Shown here in pieces: positions 1 to 5,970 of a stretch of DNA of 7,308 nucleotides. This DNA is from an uncultured Anaerosporobacter sp. (GTDB lineage: Bacteria > Bacillota > Clostridia > Lachnospirales > Lachnospiraceae). How positions within the stretch are numbered: the first letter of the stretch is position 1; each line of letters opens with the position of its first letter. Under the pieces are notes generated by a model. That model did no database searches. It was not told where the DNA came from and saw only the letters and a program-made list of their open reading frames with translations. The stretch covers positions 1 to 7,308 of the forward strand of contig CALZJY010000094.1 in assembly GCA_945787925.1 (NCBI GenBank), in the 5' to 3' direction. The translations under genes and the position numbers were made by a program.

Positions 1-1520
1 GGAGTGTAGGAGCAAACTCTTTTAGATTTCGACAAAGGTGGTTTCGGTTTAACATATCCGATTGGATAAATAGGTTCCCCGCTACCTTTATAATATCTAA
101 GCGCTGCTGATGCTCCATATCGTTGTTTCTCAAATTCCGATAGTCTTCTTCCTTTTCTACTTAGCTTTCCATTACGCTTATGAGTTCCATGCATTTTTGT
201 ATTAATTATCGCATTTATTTCATACTGTATTTTCCTAAAATCTTTACAGATATCTGTCGCAACATTATAGTAATTTTGCACTCCCATAACAATCGAGTTA
301 TATCTTCGTATAATTGACGTAGCATGATACTTATCTTTCGCATGGGGCAATTTCTTAATTTGTTGCTTAAGATTCTCTGATACTATTTTGACCTTTTTGT
401 CACTAATGTGTGATTTTATAGTCCATTTATTTTTACGCTTATATAATTTGAGCTTAAACCCCAAGAATTCAACATATTTATTCCGTGTATTTATTGTTCT
501 AGTCTTTTCCTCTGATACATCTAACTTAAGCCTTTCTTTTAACCATTTTGTTATGGCTATTCTGGCTCTATCCGCTTGTTTCTTTGTTCTGCAAAATATT
601 CTAAAGTCATCAGCATACCTTACAATGTAAATTTCCTTAAGATTTGTTTTTCTCATATGCAAGTAGGCATTTGATTTTATAACTGTCCCTGCTTTATTAA
701 CCGGAAGTTTGAACTTTTTAATTATAGGATTTTCAAGCCATTGGCTATCTACCCAATGGTCTAATTCGTTCAACACAATGTTTGCCAAAAGTGGAGATAT
801 AATTCCTCCTTGTGGAGTCCCTTTATCAGGATAAATCGTTTCTCCATTTGGTAATTGGACAGGTGCTTTTAGAATTCTTTTGATTATAAAAATTAACTGT
901 TTATCATGTATACCCATAGCCCATATTTGCTTAATCAGTTTGGCATGATTAACATTGTCAAAGAATCCTTTAATATCAAATTCTACAACATACTGCATAT
1001 GCGATAATTGCATTAATCTATTTGTCTCTGCTATTGCATGCTCTACACATCTGTTAGGTCGAAAACCATAACTGTTGTTTGAAAATTTTGCTTCACATAT
1101 TGGTTCAAGTATTTGTTTGATGCATTGTTGGATTAGTCTATCCCAAATACATGGTATTCCCAATGGTCTAGTAGAACCATTGGGTTTTGGAATCTCTTTA
1201 CGTCTAACTGGTTTGGGTCTATATCCATGCTTACTTCCTGTAAGGTAATACCTCACATTACTTACGACCTCTTCTGTAGGAAGATTACCAATGTCTTTCA
1301 TCGTTCTCTTGTCAGTTCCAGGTGTTTGACTTCCTTTATTGGCTTTAATATTTCTATAAGCTAATAAAATATTTTCTCTTGATAATATTTCAACCATGAG
1401 ATTGTCAAATATTTCTCCTCTTGAACTTCTAGAGTATAACTCATCAAATTCACTTTGTAAGTCATAGTATTCAGCATGTCTCAAATCATCTACTACTCTG
1501 GGTTTTTCATTGTTAGGCAC
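1..1520 (-). CDS. ltrA: Group II intron-encoded reverse transcriptase/maturase (3' truncated by window edge)
   Basis: This multifunctional intron protein binds the intron RNA to help it splice and then copies it into DNA during retrohoming. The frame opens at GTG 1520 behind a near-perfect AGGAGGTGA (1535-1527) and stays open for 506 codons to base 1. Visible landmarks are an N-terminal RT-0/RT-1 region (about 35-125, with IPKPNG and RPLGIP), SYGFRPNRC (150-158), FDIKGFFD with catalytic Asp182 (181-188), GTPQGGIISPLLAN (234-247), the YADD box at 302-305 with catalytic Asp304 and Asp305, EFLGFKLKLY (351-360), and a thumb/X-domain stretch with NYY (416-418). About 40 residues separate the SPLLAN block from YADD, an insertion common in intron RTs. 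From about 440 the chain is basic, as in the DNA-binding region. No HNH endonuclease motif is reached before the edge, so its presence is unknown. An ATG at 1527 is rejected because it stops after four codons. The symbol ltrA is the generic family name. Confidence 0.93.
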   Translation of the reverse strand, partial: MPNNEKPRVVDDLRHAEYYDLQSEFDELYSRSSRGEIFDNLMVEILSRENILLAYRNIKANKGSQTPGTDKRTMKDIGNLPTEEVVSNVRYYLTGSKHGYRPKPVRRKEIPKPNGSTRPLGIPCIWDRLIQQCIKQILEPICEAKFSNNSYGFRPNRCVEHAIAETNRLMQLSHMQYVVEFDIKGFFDNVNHAKLIKQIWAMGIHDKQLIFIIKRILKAPVQLPNGETIYPDKGTPQGGIISPLLANIVLNELDHWVDSQWLENPIIKKFKLPVNKAGTVIKSNAYLHMRKTNLKEIYIVRYADDFRIFCRTKKQADRARIAITKWLKERLKLDVSEEKTRTINTRNKYVEFLGFKLKLYKRKNKWTIKSHISDKKVKIVSENLKQQIKKLPHAKDKYHATSIIRRYNSIVMGVQNYYNVATDICKDFRKIQYEINAIINTKMHGTHKRNGKLSRKGRRLSEFEKQRYGASAALRYYKGSGEPIYPIGYVKPKPPLSKSKRVCSYT

Positions 1521-2303
1521 AAGGCATCACCTCCTCTGTTTAAACAGAATGAGCGACTTTTTGGTCATACTCGAAATCCTCATTGTAGATTCTATTTTTC
1601 TATCTGCTATATTCCGACTTGAGTCCATTCCTCCATCCCCATTACAGGAACTTCATAGGTTCGAACTCTACTTTTCAGCACCAGTTCAGTGGCTTATTAT
1701 TCTTCGTCCACTTATCTCAAATGAGAGACCTGATACCTTTCCCCGTACCAATAATTCTATCTATACATATACCCTTAGGTGCCTAGCTCTGCTCCTGCAA
1801 GCTTGTATGTGCCCGCCAATAAGATAACTCATTTTCGCACATCACGGTTTTTCATAACAAAAATTCTTACTAGACCGCACTTGCGACGATTCTTCGTCCC
1901 TGTACATTTCTATACAGGCTTCATATAGACGCTTTAATTCGCTGGTTCGTCAGTGATGTTGGTGCCACCACATTCTCACCGTAGGTATTTTGTAGACTCC
2001 CGGCATATCTTAGCCCATATCTTTTCATTCCATTTCACGCAGGCGGGTTCTAACCACTTTTGTACCAACGCTACTCAAGTCTTACTCTAACTTAGGACTA
2101 ATTCTGCCGACTTCACCGAACTCCTAACTACTCAGATTTCTCTGTGTGTAGCCAGTCGGAGTATTAGAGGAGAGTTTCAGGGCGTTACCCCTTTCATTCC
2201 ATCTCTCGAATTATTAGTTCTCCATCAACTTTCATCCTTACGAAATGGTCGTAAGTCTACTGATTTGACGTGCCGGTTCTTTTCAAACCGGAACGGGTCG
2301 AAC
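1521..2303 (-). ncRNA. Group II intron ribozyme, 5' domains (I to III and start of IV)
   Basis: This stretch of about 780 nt has no plausible coding frame and lies between the dnaE exon and the intron ORF, where ribozyme domains I-III belong. Its 5' end reads GUUCG-ACCCG. A perfect 6-bp hairpin, CCGGTT/AACCGG, with a 7-nt loop lies at 2291-2273. A candidate exon-binding site 1, UUUGUU (1861-1856), is the exact reverse complement of exon bases AACAAA (2310-2305). A weaker EBS2 candidate, GAAUG (2030-2026), could pair with exon CGUUC (2315-2311) with one G-U pair. Domain borders cannot be fixed by eye, and I did not fold the RNA. Open frames here on the plus strand are antisense to the ribozyme and have no RBS or family resemblance. 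Confidence 0.75.
1527..1535 (-). promoter_or_regulatory. Ribosome binding site of the intron ORF
   Basis: AGGAGGTGA is a near-complete anti-Shine-Dalgarno match, with the GGAGG core 9 nt before GTG 1520. It decides the start: the intervening ATG (1527-1525) is in another frame that stops after four codons. Confidence 0.8.
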
Positions 2304-4560
2304 ATTTGTTGAACGCGTACTTTGCAAAGTCCGTCATTTCATCATAGATATGGTTTGCGACTGCTTCTGGGATGCCGTTATTTACACAACCCTTTACGCC
2401 TTCTTCCTCATTTCCATAAACGAAATTCTTTCGCTCTTTTTCCATGACATCGGCTTTCTTTTTCGCCATGGCTCTTCGTACTAAATCGCTTCGTCCAAAG
2501 CTATAGCCTGCAAGATCTCGTACGATCTGCATAACCTGTTCTTGGTATACGATACATCCGTGTGTTGGCTTTAAAATCGGCTCTAACTGAGGACATTCGT
2601 ACTTAATCGACTCTTTTTCATTCTTCCCTTTGATATATTTCGGGATGAAATCCATTGGACCTGGACGGTATAAACTGATTCCGGCAATGACGTCTTCTAA
2701 GTTATGAGGCTTCAATTCCTTCATGAAGCTCTTCATTCCGGCACTTTCTAGCTGGAACACACCTTCGCATTTTCCGGCACCGATCATTTCGTATACGTTC
2801 TTATCGTCATAATCGATATCATGCATATCAATCTTTTGTCCTTCTGGACGGTTTTCATTGATAAGGCGTACGGCATTTTGAATTACCGTAAGCGTACGAA
2901 GTCCCAGAAAATCCATCTTTAAAAGACCTAATTCTTCCAATGTCGTCATCGTATATTGTGTCGTAATCGTATCGTCACCCGATTTGGAAAGTGGTACATA
3001 TTCATCTACGCATTCCTTACTGATGACAACGCCCGCCGCATGCATGGACGTATGTCGTGGCAAGCCTTCTAGACGTTTGGACATGTCGATCAACACTTTT
3101 GCCTGCTCGTCCTGTTCATACAGCTTTCTAAGCTCTGGATTTTGCTTTAATGCCTTGTCGATCGTGATTCCTAATTCGGTTGGAATCATTTTTGCAATGG
3201 TATCTACATATGCATAGCTGTAATCCATCGCGCGGCCTACATCACGAAGCACACCTCTTGCAGCCATCGTACCGAACGTTACGATCTGTACTACTCGGTC
3301 CTTGCCATATTTTTCGACTACGTAATCGATGACTTCTTGTCTTCGTTCATAACAGAAGTCGATATCGATATCGGGCATTGTAAGACGTTCTGGATTTAGG
3401 AAACGCTCGAACAGTAAGTTGTACTTGATCGGATCGATATCCGTAATCTCTAAGGTATAGGCTACGATGCTACCGGCAGCAGATCCACGACCTGGACCCA
3501 CCATGATGCCATGGTCCTTAGCATACTTGATAAAATCCCAAACGATCAGGAAGTAATCAACGAATCCCATGCCATGAATCGTATCTAATTCATAATCAAG
3601 ACGGTCCGTAAGTTCCTTCCCTGGATTGTCATACTTTCTCTTTAGTCCGTCATAGCAAAGCTTTCTTAAGTACTCGTATGCCGTATAGCCTTCTGGCACA
3701 TCATAACGTGGCAACTTATAGTTCCCGAACTCGATTTCTACATTACAACGGTCTGCAATCTTTTGCGTATTCTCTAATGCTTCTTTTGCATATGGGAATA
3801 ACTGTTCCATCTGTTCTGGACTCTTTAAGAAATACTGTCCTCCGTCATAACGCATACGGTTCTCATCCGTTACCTTTCTCTGCGTCTGGATACATAACAG
3901 GATATCATGCGCCTGAACATCGGTATCGTAAATATAATGGACGTCATTCGTTGCAACCAATGGGATTCCTGTCTCCTCATGAAGGCGCAACATTCCTTGG
4001 ATTACGGTCTGTTGTTCTGGAATTCCGTGGTCTTGTATTTCTAAGAAGAAGTTATTTTCTCCAAATAAGTCACGCAAACGAAGGGCTGACTTCTTTGCTT
4101 CTTCATAAAATCCTAAGCGAATATTCATAGAGACTTCACCAGCAAGACATGCACTTAATGCGATGATGCCTTCATGGTGTTGTTCTAGTACTTCATAATC
4201 AATTCTTGGTTTATAATAAAATCCTTCGGTAAATCCCTTGGATACGATTTTCATTAAATTCTGGTATCCCAAATCATTCTCTGCTAGCAATACTAAGTGA
4301 TTGTATTTGGAACCTGAAGTAGTGTTGTCTTTTTCAAATCTTGATGTAGCTGCTACATATACCTCACATCCGATAATCGGTTTGATGCCTTGCTTTTTCG
4401 CTGCTTTGTAAAAATCAATGACACCGTACATTACCCCGTGATCGGTAATCGCCACACTGTCCATTCCTAACTCTTTGGTACGTGCGATCAACTCGTTAAT
4501 CTTACTCGAACCATCTAGTAAACTATACTCTGTATGGACATGCAAGTGTGTAAAACCCAC
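2257..4560 (-). CDS. dnaE: DNA polymerase III subunit alpha (DnaE), 5' exon, interrupted by the group II intron
   Basis: This is the replicative DNA polymerase catalytic subunit, C-family, cytoplasmic. The host-encoded part is 4560-2304 (residues 1-752 plus the first base of codon 753). The frame then runs 15 codons into the intron and stops at 2257. The PHP domain (about 1-210) keeps probable metal ligands: H7 and H9 (HVH), D40/H41, E66, H88, C138, D206 and H208. The polymerase core has GPGRGSAAGS (355-364) and PDIDIDF (396-402), with catalytic D397 and D399. The third aspartate is D550 in KMDFLGLRTL. FQLE, RPGPMDFIP and YQEQVMQI motifs follow. DnaE proteins are normally about 1100-1170 residues, so the rest of the palm end, the beta-binding and the C-terminal domains must lie in a second exon left of the window. 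GTG 4560 is the start because a TGA directly precedes it in frame and the family N-terminus begins there. Confidence 0.95.
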   Translation of the reverse strand: MGFTHLHVHTEYSLLDGSSKINELIARTKELGMDSVAITDHGVMYGVIDFYKAAKKQGIKPIIGCEVYVAATSRFEKDNTTSGSKYNHLVLLAENDLGYQNLMKIVSKGFTEGFYYKPRIDYEVLEQHHEGIIALSACLAGEVSMNIRLGFYEEAKKSALRLRDLFGENNFFLEIQDHGIPEQQTVIQGMLRLHEETGIPLVATNDVHYIYDTDVQAHDILLCIQTQRKVTDENRMRYDGGQYFLKSPEQMEQLFPYAKEALENTQKIADRCNVEIEFGNYKLPRYDVPEGYTAYEYLRKLCYDGLKRKYDNPGKELTDRLDYELDTIHGMGFVDYFLIVWDFIKYAKDHGIMVGPGRGSAAGSIVAYTLEITDIDPIKYNLLFERFLNPERLTMPDIDIDFCYERRQEVIDYVVEKYGKDRVVQIVTFGTMAARGVLRDVGRAMDYSYAYVDTIAKMIPTELGITIDKALKQNPELRKLYEQDEQAKVLIDMSKRLEGLPRHTSMHAAGVVISKECVDEYVPLSKSGDDTITTQYTMTTLEELGLLKMDFLGLRTLTVIQNAVRLINENRPEGQKIDMHDIDYDDKNVYEMIGAGKCEGVFQLESAGMKSFMKELKPHNLEDVIAGISLYRPGPMDFIPKYIKGKNEKESIKYECPQLEPILKPTHGCIVYQEQVMQIVRDLAGYSFGRSDLVRRAMAKKKADVMEKERKNFVYGNEEEGVKGCVNNGIPEAVANHIYDEMTDFAKYAFNKCSTRSGLKRTGTSNQ
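2305..2310 (-). other. Putative intron-binding site IBS1 at the dnaE 5' splice junction
   Basis: AACAAA encodes Asn751-Lys752 of the YAFNK motif at the end of the 5' exon. It is exactly complementary to UUUGUU at 1861-1856 inside the intron, the pairing expected between IBS1 and EBS1 for splicing and target recognition. A 6-bp match can occur by chance in about 780 nt, so this is a candidate only. If the pairing ends at the splice site, as is usual, it favours an intron starting at T2304 rather than G2303. Confidence 0.4.
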
Positions 4561-4566
4561 TCATTT

Positions 4567-4579
4567 CACCATCCTTCCT
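4567..4579 (-). promoter_or_regulatory. Ribosome binding site of dnaE
   Basis: AGGAAGGATGGTG lies directly upstream of GTG 4560. AAGGA-T-GGTGA resembles the AAGGAGGTGA ideal with one extra base, which places the GGTGA part about 5 nt before the start. Two ATGs nearby (4572 and 4564) are not usable: the first meets TGA immediately before the GTG, and the second is out of frame. Confidence 0.6.
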
Positions 4580-4601
4580 AAAACGATGTTTTCAATAGTT
4601 T

Positions 4602-4630
4602 ATCATATCATCTCGCGAACCTTTATGCAA
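4602..4630 (-). promoter_or_regulatory. Candidate sigma-A-type promoter for dnaE
   Basis: TTGCAT (4630-4625, matching TTG of the -35 consensus) and TATGAT (4607-4602, five of six matches to the -10 consensus) are separated by exactly 17 nt. Transcription would start near 4595, giving a leader of about 35 nt. The site lies after the terminator of the upstream operon, where an independent dnaE promoter is needed. The -35 box is weak, so this is moderate evidence. Confidence 0.45.
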
Positions 4631-4681
4631 TCAATGAACGACTTGAAAATAGTGGCTGGTTGTTCACAATTTCCTAAGCAC

Positions 4682-4720
4682 AAAAAAAGAGTAACAAGAC
4701 GTTGCATCCTGTTACCCTTT
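4682..4720 (-). terminator. Intrinsic terminator after the murB-rapZ-whiA-HPr-like operon
   Basis: On the minus strand a stem of about 13 bp, AAAGGGTAACAGG with CTTGTTACTCTTT (including G-U pairs) and a 9-nt loop, runs into a T-rich tail of seven T (4688-4682). It begins 16 nt past the HPr-like stop codon. It should separate the upstream operon from dnaE. There is no comparable U tract on the plus strand, so it is directional. Confidence 0.85.
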
Positions 4721-4736
4721 GTCGTTCTCTTTATAA

Positions 4737-4994
4737 TTATTCCTTACATGAAAGATATTTTTCAATATTATCGATTGCAGCTTCTTCATCTGGTCCGTCT
4801 ACTACTACGGTAACTTCTTCACCTGCTGCTAATCCTAATGTCATCATTCCCATAATACTTTTTGCGTTTACACGCTTGTTTTCTGTTTCTACGTAAATAG
4901 TGCTGTCATAGTGACTTGCTACTTGCACGAGTAATGCTACTGGTCTCGCTTCTAACCCTGTTGGTAACTTAATGGTTATTTTCTTGGTAATCAT
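4737..4994 (-). CDS. Crh-like HPr-family protein lacking the catalytic histidine (His15 replaced by Glu)
   Basis: This small cytoplasmic HPr-fold protein has 85 residues, the same length as Bacillus subtilis Crh. HPr passes phosphate from enzyme I to sugar-specific EIIA proteins via His15 in a GxHARPA motif. Here the motif reads GLEARPVA: residue 15 is Glu (GAA, 4952-4950), Arg17 and Pro18 remain, and no His is available, so PTS phosphotransfer is very unlikely. The regulatory site is intact: Ser46 in NAKSIMGMMTLG, the target of HPr kinase/phosphorylase. A catalytically silent His15 site with intact Ser46 is the signature of Crh, a CcpA co-repressor in carbon catabolite repression, although Crh has Gln15. 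Its neighbours rapZ/yvcJ and whiA/yvcL match the Bacillus crh locus. ATG 4994 has AAGGAGGAG (5010-5002) upstream and overlaps the end of whiA by 26 nt, suggesting coupled translation. The regulatory role is an inference; many annotations would call it simply an HPr family phosphocarrier. Confidence 0.9.
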   Translation of the reverse strand: MITKKITIKLPTGLEARPVALLVQVASHYDSTIYVETENKRVNAKSIMGMMTLGLAAGEEVTVVVDGPDEEAAIDNIEKYLSCKE

Positions 4995-5955
4995 GCCTTA
5001 TCTCCTCCTTTTGTTCCCTTATCTGTTCAGCAATGATACTTAACTTCCTCAATCTATGATTCACACCCGACTTTCCTATTGGCGGGCTCAGTAAGGAACC
5101 TAACTCTTTTAATGATGCTTCTGGATATTCGAGACGCACTCTTGCAATCTCCTCTAACCCCTCGGTCAACTCACCAAATCCAACGGTCTCTTTAATATAG
5201 ATAATGTCCTCCATTTGCTTCGTTGCCGCTACTACGGTCTTATTGATATTGGCCGTTTCACAATTTACCTGTCTGTTGATTGAATTTCTCATTTCTTTCA
5301 ATATTCGTACGTTTTCAAAATTCATAAGTGCAACATGTGCTTCCATCACCGCAAGTGCCTCTACGATTAGAGAGCCTTCCTTTACGTATACGACGTAATA
5401 CTTCTTACGCATGATGATCTTTGCTTCAATTCCAAATGCCTCTAGCATTTCCTTGATCTGTACCGCCTTCGGCATGGTTGCCAGGGCTATTTCGAAATGA
5501 TATGTCTTTTCCGGGTCGCTAATGGATCCGGATGCCAAAAAAGCACCCCGTAAAAAGGAACGTTTGCAACATGTATTTTGAACGACTAAATTGTTCACGA
5601 CAGATAAATTCTCTTTGATTTCGCCAAATTCATTTAATAATTTAGTAGCTTGAAGAACACGCAATGATTCCTTTTTATTCTTTACTGTTAATATATACGT
5701 TTTACTACGTCTTAAGTACTTATTCCTTTTTACGGAAATTTCAGTATTTATATTAAACGTTTTTTTCAATAATGTAAAGCATTTTCTTGCCACTGGCAGG
5801 TTCTCTGTATGAATTTGGATACAGTACTCGTCATTTTGATTAATCCTGATATTTCCGCATAAACTAATGATCGCGGCAATCTCGGCAATCCGGCAATGAC
5901 GCGCCGGACTCACCTGTCTTGACAGCTCCTCCTTCACCTCTTTTGAAAATGACAT
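4969..5955 (-). CDS. whiA: DNA-binding protein WhiA
   Basis: This is the WhiA/YvcL-family protein of Gram-positive bacteria. In Streptomyces it is a sporulation transcription factor; in Bacillus it affects cell division and chromosome segregation. It has 328 residues, normal for the family. The N-terminal two-thirds is a degenerate LAGLIDADG homing-endonuclease fold: a first helix around EIAAIISLCGNI (25-36) and a second around RSFLRGAFLASGSISDP (132-148). Nuclease activity is absent in characterised members. NCETANINKTVVAA (231-244) is a conserved linker motif. The C-terminal helix-turn-helix is at about 276-308, including LSPPIGKSGVNHRLRKL. ATG 5955 lies 15 nt past the rapZ stop, with AGGGG (5970-5966) 10 nt upstream. 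The stop at 4969 lies inside the next gene. The position between rapZ and an HPr/Crh gene is typical. No lesion is seen. Confidence 0.96.
   Translation of the reverse strand: MSFSKEVKEELSRQVSPARHCRIAEIAAIISLCGNIRINQNDEYCIQIHTENLPVARKCFTLLKKTFNINTEISVKRNKYLRRSKTYILTVKNKKESLRVLQATKLLNEFGEIKENLSVVNNLVVQNTCCKRSFLRGAFLASGSISDPEKTYHFEIALATMPKAVQIKEMLEAFGIEAKIIMRKKYYVVYVKEGSLIVEALAVMEAHVALMNFENVRILKEMRNSINRQVNCETANINKTVVAATKQMEDIIYIKETVGFGELTEGLEEIARVRLEYPEASLKELGSLLSPPIGKSGVNHRLRKLSIIAEQIREQKEEIRHDYQENNH
5002..5010 (-). promoter_or_regulatory. Ribosome binding site of the HPr-like gene, inside whiA
   Basis: AAGGAGGAG lies within the last codons of whiA, 7 nt before ATG 4994. It supports the overlapping start and suggests that ribosomes finishing whiA can re-initiate on the HPr-like gene. 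Confidence 0.75.
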
Positions 5956-5970
5956 GATGTTTTTTCCCCT

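Larger units (their letters stand above)
1..2303 (-). mobile_element. Group II intron inserted in dnaE (3' end outside the window)
   Basis: A retroelement interrupts dnaE on the same strand as the gene. It consists of a 5' ribozyme part (about 2303 to 1521) and a reverse transcriptase/maturase ORF (1520 to the window edge), the classic layout in which the ORF sits in domain IV. The 5' boundary is inferred from where the DnaE protein stops matching its family, after the YAFNK motif; the intron would begin GUUCG at 2303, close to the GUGYG consensus. One extra T (2304) could belong to either side. Domains V and VI and the 3' splice site are expected past base 1. Because intron and gene share orientation, the intron can be spliced from the mRNA. 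The ORF stretch looks more AT-rich than dnaE, as expected for an acquired element. Class is not settled; the RNA and protein suggest a IIB-type bacterial intron, but this is tentative. Confidence 0.9.

Noticed and set aside
388..630. Plus-strand open frame of 80 codons
   Set aside because: Antisense to the reverse transcriptase ORF across the YADD box; hydrophobic low-complexity translation typical of a shadow frame.
1..1520. Retron, DGR or defence-associated reverse transcriptase
   Set aside because: The protein has intron-type RT-0, an RT insertion before YADD, a maturase-like X region and a 5' ribozyme; no msr/msd, variable repeat or effector gene is seen.
1510..1827. Plus-strand open frame of 105 codons between the intron ORF and dnaE
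   Set aside because: It is antisense to the group II intron RNA, has no ribosome binding site, resembles no family I know, and lies entirely in the ribozyme region.
2257..2307. Intein in DnaE, suggested by Cys753 right after Lys752 near the known intein site
   Set aside because: The frame stops 14 codons after the Cys, with no intein blocks. Ribozyme sequence and an intron reverse transcriptase follow, so this is an RNA intron.
2984..4130. Plus-strand open frames opposite dnaE (77 and 150 codons)
   Set aside because: They are antisense shadows of a well-conserved coding gene with catalytic motifs; no RBS or recognisable protein.
2257..4560. dnaE as a simple pseudogene or frameshift
   Set aside because: No homologous DnaE sequence resumes in another frame inside the window; the break is a clean junction with a complete-looking intron 5' region in splicing orientation.
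4969..5955. Active LAGLIDADG homing endonuclease
   Set aside because: The protein is full-length WhiA with a degenerate LAGLIDADG fold and a C-terminal helix-turn-helix in its usual operon.
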